From Pusillimonas sp. T7-7 (GTDB taxonomy: Bacteria; Pseudomonadota; Gammaproteobacteria; Burkholderiales; Burkholderiaceae_B), in NCBI RefSeq assembly GCF_000209655.1, contig NC_015458.1, positions 1,984,001-2,048,000 on the forward strand: a stretch of 64,000 nt of DNA, given 5' to 3'. The notes beneath the pieces were generated by a model that saw only the letters and a program-made list of their open reading frames with translations, searched no databases and was not told where the DNA came from. This document shows, piece after piece, positions 51,353 through 60,663 of this stretch. Positions within the stretch are counted from its first letter, which is position 1, and each line of letters opens with the position of its first letter. A program made the position numbers and the translations under genes.

Positions 51353-52984
51353 TCAGACCTGGTCGCGTCGCAGCAGTTCGTCACGCAAAATATTCTTTCT
51401 GATTTTTCCGGTTGATGTTTTAGGCAGCTCGCCGAAAACGATGCGCTTGGGTGTCTTGAACGAGGCCATATTCTGTTTGCAAAAATCAATGAACTCTTGC
51501 TCGTTTGCCGACTGGGTATCGTCTTTCAGGGTGATGAATGCGCAAGGCACTTCACCCCACTTTTCATCGGTCATGGCCACCACGGCGGCATCCAGCACCA
51601 TAGGGTGACGATACAAGACCTCTTCGATTTCCTGGCTGGAAATATTTTCTCCGCCCGAAATGATGATGTCTTTGGCTCTATCCTTGACCTCGACGTAACC
51701 GTCAGGGTGCATCACCGCCAGGTCGCCTGTATGGAACCAGCCATCGCGAAATGCCTCGTCGGTGGCTGCTTCGTTCTTCAGATAGCCTTTCATCAGTGTA
51801 TTGCCGCGCATCAGCAGTTCGCCCAGCGTCTGCCCATCGGCGGGCACGAAACCGCCATCATCGGGATTGGCGACGGCAAGTTCATCGATAGCCAGGGTGC
51901 CCACGCCCTGCCTAGCCATTTTTTGCGCCAGCGCATCGGTGGAGAGTGCTTCCCAGTCGTTCTGCCACACGCACAAAGCCGAGGGACCATAGGATTCAGT
52001 CAGGCCATACAGATGGGTAATATCGAATCCGATCTCCTGGGCCCGGCGAATGACCGGGCTGGGTGGTGCGGCGCCCCCCGTTGCAAACTGCACGGACTCG
52101 GCCAAAGTATGGCCGTTCTTGTGGAAATCGTTAAGAAGCATATTCAGGACGATAGGCGCACCACACAAGTGGGTGACCTTGTGGTCTTGTATGCGCGACA
52201 ACACGTGGTCGGCTTGCACTTTGCGCAGGCAAACATGTGTACCGCCCACTGCCGTAATGGCCCAGGTATAAGCCCAGCCATTGCAATGGAACATAGGCAA
52301 CGTCCACAAATAGACTGTGCTTGCCGTCATGTTGAACGCCATGGCATTGCTCATGGCAGCCAGATAGGCGCCGCGATGGTGATACACAACCCCTTTGGGA
52401 TTGCCGGTGGTGCCTGACGTATAGTTCAAGGCAATGGCATCCCATTCATCCTCGACTTTGGCCCATGCGTAGTCGGGGTCGCCCGCTGCGATCATGTCTT
52501 CGTATGACAAGGCCGACAGCCCTTGTGACACGCCGGCAAGACGCGCAATGGAGACCAGCAAGGGGGGGGATTCCATACCCGCCGCCACCTGCTGTACCAA
52601 GGACTCGAACTCGGTATCGTAGAACAACAGGCGCGATTCACCATGCTCAAGAATGAAGCGCAATGTTGCGGCATCCAGACGGGTGTTCAGGGCATTGAGT
52701 ACTGCACCGATCATGGGGACCGAGTAGTGGCTTTCCAGCAATTCGTGCGTGTTGAAGCACAGCAGCGATACCGTATCGCCCGCCTTGATGCCAATATTGC
52801 TCAGCGCTGAGGCCATACTGCGGCAGCGGCGGTAGAACTCGGCGTAAGTCAGCATCATGTCGTCGTCGACTACCGCCAGCTTATCGGGAAAGATACCCGC
52901 CGAGCGCTGCAGAAAACTGATGGGCGTCAGGCTGGAGTAGTTGGCTGCACTTTTATCAAGACCATGCTGATATTTATTGCTCAT
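51353..52984 (-). CDS. Acyl-CoA synthetase (AMP-dependent ligase)
   Basis: The 543-residue ANL-family ligase has the AMP-binding motif NYTSGTTGNPKGVVYHHRGA (about 188-207), then LPMFHCNGWAY, GAAPPSPV and HLYGLTESYGPSALC. It also has the hinge motif GWFHTGDLAVMHPDGYVEVK and the C-terminal GGENISSQEIEEVL, PKTSTGKIRKNILR with the catalytic Lys. It activates a carboxylic acid as an acyl-AMP and then an acyl-CoA. Sequence style resembles medium-chain or methylthio-acid ligases. It precedes livK by 116 bases in the same direction. Confidence 0.9.
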   Translation of the reverse strand: MSNKYQHGLDKSAANYSSLTPISFLQRSAGIFPDKLAVVDDDMMLTYAEFYRRCRSMASALSNIGIKAGDTVSLLCFNTHELLESHYSVPMIGAVLNALNTRLDAATLRFILEHGESRLLFYDTEFESLVQQVAAGMESPPLLVSIARLAGVSQGLSALSYEDMIAAGDPDYAWAKVEDEWDAIALNYTSGTTGNPKGVVYHHRGAYLAAMSNAMAFNMTASTVYLWTLPMFHCNGWAYTWAITAVGGTHVCLRKVQADHVLSRIQDHKVTHLCGAPIVLNMLLNDFHKNGHTLAESVQFATGGAAPPSPVIRRAQEIGFDITHLYGLTESYGPSALCVWQNDWEALSTDALAQKMARQGVGTLAIDELAVANPDDGGFVPADGQTLGELLMRGNTLMKGYLKNEAATDEAFRDGWFHTGDLAVMHPDGYVEVKDRAKDIIISGGENISSQEIEEVLYRHPMVLDAAVVAMTDEKWGEVPCAFITLKDDTQSANEQEFIDFCKQNMASFKTPKRIVFGELPKTSTGKIRKNILRDELLRRDQV

Positions 52985-53002
52985 GAATTTTCCCGATGGC
53001 GC

Positions 53003-53365
53003 CTAGGCAAGATACTTGGGATTGGACAGCGCAAGCTTTGCACGTGTCAAGGACAGCAACAGTTCGTGCAGCCGCTCATGCTGATCAGGTGTAATCGCAC
53101 GGGCGCGTATCTGCGCAGCCAGCCCCTGCTCTGTGGCCTCTTCAGTTTGGGGCATGGAAGCCTGCCGGTAGAACTGGGCAATAGCCTGGCTGGACTGCCC
53201 GTCGTGCTCGCCATGAGGCTGAAGTTCACGCGCCGCGATCGCCATCGCATTGGCAATCATCAGCACATCGTAGGTCTTGTCGGCCGGCAGCAGCGGCAAC
53301 AAATCGTCAAGCAAGACGCGACGGGCTACCGTAAGCAGCTCATTGCCATGAGGGCGGTTGTTCAT
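53003..53365 (-). CDS. DUF6285 protein
   Basis: The 120-residue helical protein has the conserved region HGNELLTVARRVLLDDLLPL (about 6-25), YDVLMIANAMAIAARE and a C-terminal LLSLTRAKLALSNPKYLA. This small family is consistently found next to APH-like phosphotransferase and acyl-CoA dehydrogenase genes. It overlaps the phosphotransferase gene by four bases (53362-53365), indicating tight coupling and probably a physical partnership. No catalytic residues are apparent. Confidence 0.75.
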   Translation of the reverse strand: MNNRPHGNELLTVARRVLLDDLLPLLPADKTYDVLMIANAMAIAARELQPHGEHDGQSSQAIAQFYRQASMPQTEEATEQGLAAQIRARAITPDQHERLHELLLSLTRAKLALSNPKYLA

Positions 53366-54390
53366 GCTTTCCCCTTCATTTCATGGATTTGATTGAGCAA
53401 GTCAAATTCGATTTCCGGCAGTAGACGGCCTGTAAGCGCCAGCTCGAGCGAAGTCTGCTCGCCCGACAGATGACGCTGCGCTTGCTGCAGGGCAATGATG
53501 GCCCAGCGCGTCATGCCCATAATTTCCCAATACAGGACTTTATTGGCATCGAGCACCCTGCCCGAAGCCTGAGCATAAGCCTGAAACAGGTCAACCTTAT
53601 GCCCTACCCCGCCCACGGTTTTATCATTGACGCCAAACCGCCAACTGCGGGCGCACAACCACCCCAGATCTTCATAAGGATCGCTGAATGATGCGAATTC
53701 CCAATCGAGCACGCCGCTGACGCGGCCTTCATGCACCATGTAGTTACCCGTGCGGAAGTCGCCGTGGCACAAGGTGATATCGTTGCTGTCAGCTGCGTGG
53801 TCTTGCAGCCAGTTCAAGGCCCATTCCAAAACAGGGTGAGGTTCGGGAATAAGGTCGAGTGCGCTACGGTATTCGTGCACACGCGCCAAGGCCGGAGCCT
53901 GGGTGGGCGACGATAGAAAGGCCAGGCGCTCTTGCGGCGGCTTGATCCGGTGCAAGCAGGCCAGTTCGTGTCCAAGCTGCCGCACCAACTGCGTGGACTG
54001 CTCTGCTGTGAGCGCCCCACGTACCAACTGCCGGCCCGACGCTGTGCCAGGCACGCGCATCATGACGCAAAAAGCCTGGCCTATGACTGATTCGTCGGGA
54101 CACAGCCACAAGGGACGAGGGACGGTAACGCCGGCCTCGTAGGCCACGCTCAGCACCTGGAACTCTTGCTCGCGTGTCATGCTTACGTCGACCTTGGATG
54201 GCGCATCACTGCGCACAACCAGTTCGAGCGGACCCGGCATGATGCCGCCCGTACATAGCAGCGACAACGCATAGTTGCTTTGTATGGCGCCTCCCGACAG
54301 GCGGGAGAACCCCGTGACCGAAACCTGCTCGGCTCCAGTCTGGCGCTGCACATACAGCGCCAATGCCTGGCTGATATCAGTGGCCTTCAT
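53362..54390 (-). CDS. APH-family phosphotransferase (ACAD10/11-type kinase)
   Basis: The 342-residue kinase-like protein starts at ATG 54390 behind AAGGA; a longer open frame upstream overlaps the dehydrogenase gene. The N-terminal lobe binds ATP (VTGFSRLSGGAIQSNYAL, ELVVRSDAPSKVD). The catalytic loop LCHGDFRTGNYMV is the Brenner motif HGDxxxxN, followed by VSGVLDWEFASFSDPYEDLG with the metal-binding Asp. This type accompanies acyl-CoA dehydrogenases and resembles the kinase domain of mammalian ACAD10/11, which acts on hydroxyacyl-CoAs. It is therefore more likely metabolic than an antibiotic-resistance enzyme. Confidence 0.85.
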   Translation of the reverse strand: MKATDISQALALYVQRQTGAEQVSVTGFSRLSGGAIQSNYALSLLCTGGIMPGPLELVVRSDAPSKVDVSMTREQEFQVLSVAYEAGVTVPRPLWLCPDESVIGQAFCVMMRVPGTASGRQLVRGALTAEQSTQLVRQLGHELACLHRIKPPQERLAFLSSPTQAPALARVHEYRSALDLIPEPHPVLEWALNWLQDHAADSNDITLCHGDFRTGNYMVHEGRVSGVLDWEFASFSDPYEDLGWLCARSWRFGVNDKTVGGVGHKVDLFQAYAQASGRVLDANKVLYWEIMGMTRWAIIALQQAQRHLSGEQTSLELALTGRLLPEIEFDLLNQIHEMKGKA

Positions 54391-54421
54391 GCATTTTCCT
54401 TGTGATGCGCGGCTTGCCTGA

Positions 54422-55618
54422 TTAGCCCCATGACCAAAAATCACTGCCTTCCTTAAGCAGATTCTTGGACAGGACCATTTTATGTACTTCGGATGCGCCA
54501 TCGACCAGCCGAGCTTGGCGCGCATAACGGTAAATCCATTCCAGCCGGGTGTCTTTGGAATAACCCCGGGCGCCGCACAGCTGAATGGCCGTATCAACGG
54601 CCAGCTGCAAGGTATTTGAAACAGCCACCTTGGCCATAGACACTTCTTTACGCGCAAAATCGCCCTGATCCAGCTTCCAGGCCGCGTGCATGGTCAGCAG
54701 CCTGCCTACCTGTATGCCCATGGCGGCCTCGCCCAGCATCCATTGCACACCTTCACGATCGGCCAGCTTGATACCAAAGGACTCACGCTCGGAAACGTAG
54801 GCCGACGCGATTTCCAGTGAACGCTTGGCCAGCCCCAGCCAGCGCATGCAGTGCGTCAGCCGCGCCGGCCCAAGACGGATTTGGGTAAGCTTCAGGCCGT
54901 CGCCCACTTCCATCAGGCGGTTTTCGTCGGGGATGACCATATCGGTGAAGCGCAGCTCGCAGTGCCCGCCGTGCTCTTCAGGCCCCATAATGGGGATGCG
55001 GCGCACAATTTCCCAGCCCGGGTCGTCTTTGTGAAACAGAAAGGCCGACAAGCCTTTTCGGGCATCATCGGACGTGCGTGCTATCAGGATGAAATGCGAT
55101 GCAACGCCCGCCCCGGTGATAAAGTGCTTGACGCCGTTAACCACCCAGTCATTGCCCTTGCGTACGGCATTGGTCAGCATCATGGAGGGGTCTGAACCCG
55201 AACCAGGAGCCGGTTCCGTCATGACAAACGCCGACCGAACATCGCCATTCACGATGGGCTTGAGCCAGCGTTCTTTCTGAGCCTCGGTGGCCACTTTGCT
55301 GAGCACCATCATGTTGCCGTCGTCAGGGGCTGCCGAGTTGAACACCACGGGGCCGAAAATGGACCGGTTCATGGCTTCGTAGCAGGCGGCCATTTCGACT
55401 GTGCTCAAGCCCTGCCCGCCCAGCTCTTGCGGTGTTTGCAACGACCACAAACCTTGGGCCTTGGCTTTCTGGCGCATGACCTGCAGCATATCTTCGCTGA
55501 TGTTCTCGTGTTCGTCGTACGAGCTGGCCTGCTCTTCCAGAGGAATCAGCTCTTGTTCAACGAAATCCTGTATGCGGCTACGGAACGTTTCGCCCCGGGT
55601 CGATAAAGTAAAGTCCAT
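54422..55618 (-). CDS. Acyl-CoA dehydrogenase (ACAD10/11-like)
   Basis: The 398-residue FAD-dependent dehydrogenase has the N-terminal helical domain, the middle beta-domain motif FVMTEPAPGSGSDPSM (about 130-145), WVVNGVKHFITGAG, and the C-terminal domain with IQLCGARGYSKDTRLEWIYR and ARLVDGASEVHKMVLSKNLL. The DGASEVHKM region replaces the usual catalytic Glu stretch, as in ACAD10/11-type members. It introduces a double bond into an acyl-CoA, or, with the adjacent kinase, removes a hydroxyl as in 4-hydroxyacid breakdown (inference). Confidence 0.9.
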   Translation of the reverse strand: MDFTLSTRGETFRSRIQDFVEQELIPLEEQASSYDEHENISEDMLQVMRQKAKAQGLWSLQTPQELGGQGLSTVEMAACYEAMNRSIFGPVVFNSAAPDDGNMMVLSKVATEAQKERWLKPIVNGDVRSAFVMTEPAPGSGSDPSMMLTNAVRKGNDWVVNGVKHFITGAGVASHFILIARTSDDARKGLSAFLFHKDDPGWEIVRRIPIMGPEEHGGHCELRFTDMVIPDENRLMEVGDGLKLTQIRLGPARLTHCMRWLGLAKRSLEIASAYVSERESFGIKLADREGVQWMLGEAAMGIQVGRLLTMHAAWKLDQGDFARKEVSMAKVAVSNTLQLAVDTAIQLCGARGYSKDTRLEWIYRYARQARLVDGASEVHKMVLSKNLLKEGSDFWSWG

Positions 55619-55636
55619 GTTGCGTATAACCTCTGG

Positions 55637-56404
55637 TTAAAGGGAGGACTGCAAGTGCCCTCCGTCGAGCACGATAGAACTGCCAGTCATGTAGGCCGAT
55701 GCATCGGACGCCAGCAGCAGCAAAGCGCCTTCCAGATCAGCGGGCGTGCCAAGGCGTCGCTGCGGAATGCGGCGAATCAAGGCCTTGCCAAGATCGGAGG
55801 CAAAAAATTCAGAGTTAAGAGGCGTAGATATATACCCAGGCGCCAGGGCATTGACGCGTATACCGTAGCGTGCCCACTCCAGGGCCATGGCACGTGTCAT
55901 TTGCTCGAGTCCGGCTTTTGACGTGGTGTAAGGCAGCACGGAGCCTGCCACGCGATGCCCCAGGATAGACGTAACGTTGATCAACGACCCCGGCTGTTTG
56001 GCCTCGACCAGGCGCCGTGCGGCTTCGGAGCATACAACCCAGCTGCCCTTCAGGTTGATATCCACGACCTTGGACCATTCTTCGGTGGTCAGATCCAGGG
56101 CGGGTTTATCGGTTGCAGCGCCAGCGTTGGACACCACCACATTGACCAGCCCGAATTCCGCCTGGGCCTGATCAAACCCTGCCTTGACACTGGCCGGGTC
56201 GGTCACATCCATGGACAAGGCCAGCGCCTGGATGTTTTCTTTTTTCAATTGCGCAGCCAATTCTTGAAGGGGCTGTAAACGGCGCCCCACGACAATGACT
56301 TTTGCCCCTGCAGCACCCAGCGTACGTGAAAAATGCTCACCCAATCCACCGGCAGCGCCGGTTACCAATGCCACCTTTCCGCCTAGACTCAGTCTATTGT
56401 CCAT
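55637..56404 (-). CDS. SDR-family dehydrogenase, first gene of the acyl-CoA/Liv cluster
   Basis: The 255-residue short-chain dehydrogenase starts at ATG 56404, with AAGGAGG upstream; the longer frame above it is non-coding. Glycine-rich TGAAGGLG (about 16-23), NNAG-type VSNAGAATD, the Ser in NVTSILGHRVAGS and the catalytic YTTSK are all present. ISTPLNSEFF and YMTGSSIVLDGG are typical C-terminal features. It oxidises or reduces a hydroxyl/keto group, probably of the acid handled by the cluster. A TetR-type palindrome lies 32 bases upstream. Confidence 0.9.
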   Translation of the reverse strand: MDNRLSLGGKVALVTGAAGGLGEHFSRTLGAAGAKVIVVGRRLQPLQELAAQLKKENIQALALSMDVTDPASVKAGFDQAQAEFGLVNVVVSNAGAATDKPALDLTTEEWSKVVDINLKGSWVVCSEAARRLVEAKQPGSLINVTSILGHRVAGSVLPYTTSKAGLEQMTRAMALEWARYGIRVNALAPGYISTPLNSEFFASDLGKALIRRIPQRRLGTPADLEGALLLLASDASAYMTGSSIVLDGGHLQSSL

Positions 56405-56435
56405 GTCAGCCTTCCTCCTTCTTGAATAAATCATA

Positions 56436-56447
56436 GAACGATCGTTC
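56436..56447 (-). promoter_or_regulatory. TetR-type operator palindrome
   Basis: GAACGATCGTTC is a perfect 12-base palindrome in the divergent region between the SDR gene (56404) and the FUSC gene (56537). It has the GATC-centred form of many TetR-family operators. It probably binds the TetR at 45887-46603. It may also affect the FUSC gene. Confidence 0.6.
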
Positions 56448-56536
56448 GATAAAGTCAACGAGCATCGTATGCCCTGTGTACGGCAAAACGGGACACTTGC
56501 CTCTATACTGCACACACTCACAGCTTTGAACCGTGC

Positions 56537-58771
56537 ATGACCACATACACCCCCCAGCTGCAGCGCTTTTTCTACAGCCATTATTTTTCTGGCGGCCTGC
56601 GCCAAGCCGTGGGTGTGCTGCTGCCTGCCCTCATTCTGGCAGGCGTTTTCCAGATGCATGCCATAGGCATGATCGCTGCCATAGGCGCTGCCTGTGTAGC
56701 CATCATCGACCAGCCTGGCGGACCTCGACGCTATGGCACCAATGGCATGCTGGCGGCCATATTGCTGGGTTCGCTGACCGCCTTCATCACCGGCCTGGCC
56801 TCATCGCACAGTCTCCTGATCTGGCTGGTGGTGCCCTTGCTGTGTTTTTTGTTTTCCATGTTTACGGTGTTTGGCAAACAGGGCGGGCTACTGGGCTTTG
56901 CCTGCTTGCTGATCATGGCGCTGACCATGCGTGAGCCGCTGGCGCCGCATCAAGTGCTTGAGCACACCGCCTATTCTTTTGTCGGCGGGGTCTTCTATTT
57001 TGTATACAGCTTTGTCGTACATCGCCTGATGTGGCATCGCGATGAACAACAAGCTTTATCCGTCGCGCTGTTTGCCACGGCCGACTACATGGCGGCCAGA
57101 TCGCGTTTTTACGATATAAATACCGATCTTGATGACAGCTATCGCATGCTGATCCATACCCAGTCAAACATGACGGACAAGCATCAGGCCGCACGCGACA
57201 CCATTTTGCGTGAGCTGCCGAAAAGTCACAGCCGGGCAAGCCGGCTGCATACGGCATCGCTGAATGTCTTTATAGACATGGTGGCCTTGCTCGACAGCCT
57301 GGTAGCCACCCACACCGACTACGCCACGCTACGCCGCAGCCTGCCCGATAGCGACGCGCTGATTTTCGCGCGGGATGCCTTGAAGAAGCTGTCCATCAAC
57401 GTAGAACATATTGCGCTGAATATCGCCCGCGACAAACATGTAAGGGAAAGGAATAGCGTCAAAGCCGAACTGCGCGCCTTCGAATACGAGCTTGAAACCT
57501 ACCGCCGTGACGGCATTGTCGAACGCGACCCGGAAATCTACGCCCTGCTGGTACAAGTGTTGCGCCGCCTGCGCAATGCCACTCGGCTGGTAGACCGCAT
57601 GGCCGCGCACACCAGCCTGAGTTCTAATACTGAGCTGGTGGACAAACGCCTGGATAAATCGCTGGACCGGTTCTTGTCGCGCAAGAAGTGGCGGATAGGC
57701 ATGTTGACCAGCAACCTCAGACTGGACTCCTCACACTTTCGTTATGCCTGCCGCGTAGCTATTGCAGCACTGCTTGCCATGAGCGTATCGGCGATCTGGT
57801 CACACCTGGGCATACTGACACGCGTCGCGCCTGGCCTGAGCGCGCACAGCTATTGGATAGTCCTGACCGTGCTGGTGGTCATGAAGCCCGGCTTCGCGCT
57901 CACACGGCAACGCAACGGCTGGCGCCTGGCCGGCACATTGATAGGCTGCGCACTGGCCCTGGCCCTATTCAATATCACGCAAAATGGCGACATTTACCTG
58001 GCCGTACTCATCGTCTGCTGTGTATTGGGCTATAGCCTGATACAAGTCAATTTCATGGCGGCGGCCATCTTCAATACCGTATTCGTGCTGCTGGTATTTC
58101 ACTTCATTTCACCTAACTCCAATACGGTCATCGGTGAAAGGATGGTCGATACCCTGGTAGGCTGCGGACTGGCACTGCTGTGCAGCTATATTCTGCCCTG
58201 GTGGGAACATCGTTATATGGCTTCGCTTGCCAGAGCGGCCAGGAAAGCCAACCTTGAATTCTTCAATGCCGGGCTGCGTTATGCTGAACTGACCCGCGCC
58301 CAGACAGCGGCACAAGCCAGCACACAGTCGCCTTCCACCAGCCACCATGCCGTGCCTGTCGACATCCAGGCATTGAACGCCGAGCAGCATGAGGCAGAGG
58401 TGGCTTGGCGCGTAGCCCGCAAGAACATGCATATCGCTTTCAGCAACTTTGCCGCTGCCTTTTACCGCATGATGGACGAGCCCATCAAGCGCCAGGCCAA
58501 CGTTCCCGAGCTGAACAATCTGCTGATACAGAACCACGTGCTGGCATCCCAGATCACCTCTGCCATACCTGTACTTGCAGAGCTGCCTGCAGTACCGGAC
58601 GGCATACAAAAATCGCTGGACGCGACAGGGCACTATTTGAGCGATCAAGATGCCAGCCCCCCGGCGTCGATAGAAACAGAAGGGGAACTGGCCACCCTGG
58701 CTTATCCATTGCGGCAAATGGTCAAGGCATCTCAGCTGATACGGCAGGAAATGCGTGGACTGACAGGCTAA
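56537..58771 (+). CDS. FUSC-family (YccS/YhfK-type) inner-membrane transporter
   Basis: The 744-residue protein has two membrane halves. The first (about 20-160) has about six segments (GLRQAVGVLLPALILAGVFQ, LLIWLVVPLLCFLFSMFTVF), followed by a cytosolic helical domain (about 165-395). The second FUSC block (about 400-560) contains RVAIAALLAMSVSAIWSHLG, WIVLTVLVVMKPGFALTRQR and GERMVDTLVGCGLALLCSYI, which is the YccS/AaeB signature. The C-terminus is a long cytosolic helical region. Known relatives export aromatic acids. It is divergent from the SDR gene and overlaps the end of yaaA by four bases (58768-58771). Confidence 0.87.
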   Translation: MTTYTPQLQRFFYSHYFSGGLRQAVGVLLPALILAGVFQMHAIGMIAAIGAACVAIIDQPGGPRRYGTNGMLAAILLGSLTAFITGLASSHSLLIWLVVPLLCFLFSMFTVFGKQGGLLGFACLLIMALTMREPLAPHQVLEHTAYSFVGGVFYFVYSFVVHRLMWHRDEQQALSVALFATADYMAARSRFYDINTDLDDSYRMLIHTQSNMTDKHQAARDTILRELPKSHSRASRLHTASLNVFIDMVALLDSLVATHTDYATLRRSLPDSDALIFARDALKKLSINVEHIALNIARDKHVRERNSVKAELRAFEYELETYRRDGIVERDPEIYALLVQVLRRLRNATRLVDRMAAHTSLSSNTELVDKRLDKSLDRFLSRKKWRIGMLTSNLRLDSSHFRYACRVAIAALLAMSVSAIWSHLGILTRVAPGLSAHSYWIVLTVLVVMKPGFALTRQRNGWRLAGTLIGCALALALFNITQNGDIYLAVLIVCCVLGYSLIQVNFMAAAIFNTVFVLLVFHFISPNSNTVIGERMVDTLVGCGLALLCSYILPWWEHRYMASLARAARKANLEFFNAGLRYAELTRAQTAAQASTQSPSTSHHAVPVDIQALNAEQHEAEVAWRVARKNMHIAFSNFAAAFYRMMDEPIKRQANVPELNNLLIQNHVLASQITSAIPVLAELPAVPDGIQKSLDATGHYLSDQDASPPASIETEGELATLAYPLRQMVKASQLIRQEMRGLTG

Positions 58772-59559
58772 GCTTTTGCCTTGCGCCGGAACACCAGCTT
58801 ATCGGCGCCAGACTCGGCCGGGGCGTAAACATAGCCCTCGGCCGAAAAACCCTGCAGCTTGTCCACTGCATTGATCTTGTGTTCGATAACATAGCGCGCC
58901 ATCAGCCCGCGCGCGCGCTTGGCATGGAAACTGATCACTTTCCATGCGTCGTTCTTATAGTCCTGAAACACACACTGCACCACCCTGGCTTGCAAGGTTT
59001 TCCGATCAACTGACTTGAAATACTCTTCAGACGCCAGGTTCAATACGACTGCTTCATGCTTCTTCCCTTTGGACTGCTCAGCCAAACGCTGATTCAGGTA
59101 TTGCGCAATGGTGTCGCCCCAAAAATCATAAAGATTCCTGCCCTTTTTGGTCTCCAGGCGGGTACCCATCTCGAGCCGGTAAGGCTGCATCAGGTCAAGT
59201 GGACGCAGTACCCCATACAAACCGCTAAGCAGCGCCACGTGCTCCTGCGCCCACTTCAGCTGAGCATCGGACAAGCTGGATGCATCCAGGCCTTCGTACA
59301 CATCACCATTGAAGGCCAGAGCCGCCTGGCGCGAATTCGTCTGATTGAACACAGGTTTCCAGGCGGCATAACGCTCAACATTGAGCTTGGCCAACGCATC
59401 GCTCAACTTCATCAAGCCAGCGATTTCCGATGCCGATTTCTTCTTCAGCACCTTAATGAGCTCGGACGACTGCTCGACAAACAAGGGCTGGGTATGCAAG
59501 GTACTGCGCACCGGCGAGTCGTAATCCAGCTTTTTCGCCGGAGACAATAACAACAGCAT
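58768..59559 (-). CDS. yaaA: Peroxide-stress protein YaaA
   Basis: The 263-residue YaaA (DUF328) protein has the invariant N-terminus MLLLLSPAKKLDYDSP. Other conserved blocks are QLKWAQEHVALLSGLYGVLR (about 101-120), YRLEMGTRL, NLYDFWGDTI, VLNLASEEYFKSVD and KRARGLMARYVI. In E. coli YaaA limits free iron during peroxide stress. AGAGGAAG lies upstream of ATG 59559. It lies 14 bases after the hydroxybutyrate dehydrogenase gene and its stop overlaps the FUSC gene end. Confidence 0.95.
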   Translation of the reverse strand: MLLLLSPAKKLDYDSPVRSTLHTQPLFVEQSSELIKVLKKKSASEIAGLMKLSDALAKLNVERYAAWKPVFNQTNSRQAALAFNGDVYEGLDASSLSDAQLKWAQEHVALLSGLYGVLRPLDLMQPYRLEMGTRLETKKGRNLYDFWGDTIAQYLNQRLAEQSKGKKHEAVVLNLASEEYFKSVDRKTLQARVVQCVFQDYKNDAWKVISFHAKRARGLMARYVIEHKINAVDKLQGFSAEGYVYAPAESGADKLVFRRKAKA

Positions 59560-59573
59560 GTCGAAGCTTCCTC

Positions 59574-60356
59574 TTAGCGTGCTGTCCAGCCGCCATCCAG
59601 CGACAGGGTGGTGCCTGTCATTTGATCGGCTGCCTCGGAGGCCAGGAAAACCGCTGCGCCACCCAACTGCTTGGGCGTCACGAACTGCAGTGAAGGCTGC
59701 TTTTCAAACAACAGCTCTTTGGCTGCAGCTTCAGTATCGATCCCGCTTTTCTGAGCCAAGGCTGCAATCTGTTTTTCAACCAGGGGGGTCCGCACCCAGC
59801 CCGGGCAGATTGCGTTGCAGGTTACCCCATTGCCGGCGTTTTCAAGTGCGGTCACCTTGGTCAGGCCCACAACACCGTGCTTGGCGGCAACATAAGCGGA
59901 CTTGGTGGCCGAGGCCACCAGTCCATGGGCGGACGCAATGTTGATAATTCGCCCCCAGCCCTGATTCTTCATGTAAGGCAGCGCCGCCGCTGTACCGTGG
60001 AAAACCGCCGACAGGTTCAAGGCAATGATGGCGTCCCAGCGATCTGTCGGAAAATCCTCGATCAGGTCAGTATGCTGGATACCTGCATTGTTGACCAGGA
60101 TATCTATGCTGCCCAGCACCTTGACCGATTGTTCAATGAAGTCGCGCGTGGCCTGGGCCTGCATCAGATCGGCATTGATGTAATGAGCCTTGACATCAAA
60201 CTCCAGCTCAATGTTGACCCTTTCTTTTTCGATGGCATTCGCATCGCCAAAACCATTGATCACTAAATTTGCGCCGTTTGCAGCCAGTTCACGGGCAATC
60301 GCCAAGCCAATGCCGCTGGTTGAACCCGTTACGACAGCATTTTTACCTTTAAGCAT
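59574..60356 (-). CDS. bdhA: 3-Hydroxybutyrate dehydrogenase
   Basis: The 260-residue SDR has the BdhA features: TGSTSGIGLAIARELAANGA (about 9-28), LVNNAGIQHTDLIEDFP, NIASAHGLVASATKSAYVAAK with the catalytic YVAAK, and CNAICPGWVRTPLVEKQI. HGLVAS, PGWVRTPLVEKQI and the C-terminal LSLDGGWTAR match the D-3-hydroxybutyrate dehydrogenase group. It oxidises 3-hydroxybutyrate (from polyhydroxybutyrate) to acetoacetate with NAD. AAGGAAG lies before ATG 60356. yaaA follows 14 bases later. Confidence 0.92.
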   Translation of the reverse strand: MLKGKNAVVTGSTSGIGLAIARELAANGANLVINGFGDANAIEKERVNIELEFDVKAHYINADLMQAQATRDFIEQSVKVLGSIDILVNNAGIQHTDLIEDFPTDRWDAIIALNLSAVFHGTAAALPYMKNQGWGRIINIASAHGLVASATKSAYVAAKHGVVGLTKVTALENAGNGVTCNAICPGWVRTPLVEKQIAALAQKSGIDTEAAAKELLFEKQPSLQFVTPKQLGGAAVFLASEAADQMTGTTLSLDGGWTAR

Positions 60357-60560
60357 AATCTTCCTTTTCTCGGTCCAAAAATCCAGATTCGGACCTTAGT
60401 GTACTGCCTGACAAGCACACCGTAAGCGTCTGCAGCGGCGCATGCAGCCCATTATGATATTTTTTTATTTCTTGCTAGAATAGCGGACTTGCCTTTAGCC
60501 AAGTTTGGTTTTCGACCGAGCCAAACAATGCGGCCGGGCAAGCGTAGTAATGCAGTAAAA

Positions 60561-60651
60561 GGACAGGTGGCAGAGTGGTCGAATGTACCTGACTCGAAAT
60601 CAGGCGTACGGTAACCCCGTACCGTGGGTTCGAATCCCACCCTGTCCGCCA
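60561..60651 (+). tRNA. tRNA-Ser(CGA)
   Basis: The 91-nt gene has acceptor GGACAGG paired with CCTGTCC, discriminator G and encoded CCA. The D-arm GCAGAGTGGTCGAATGT is serine-like, and the anticodon stem-loop CCTGA-CTCGAAA-TCAGG gives anticodon CGA. A long class II variable arm (CGTACGGTAACCCCGTACC) and T-arm GTGGG-TTCGAAT-CCCAC follow. It is uninterrupted, in contrast to tRNA-Ser(UGA) at 26558. Confidence 0.96.
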
Positions 60652-60663
60652 CTCAGATCATTG

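Noticed and set aside
53362..54390. Aminoglycoside resistance gene
   Set aside because: It has the APH fold, but the coupling to DUF6285 and an ACAD10/11-type dehydrogenase points to a metabolic kinase.
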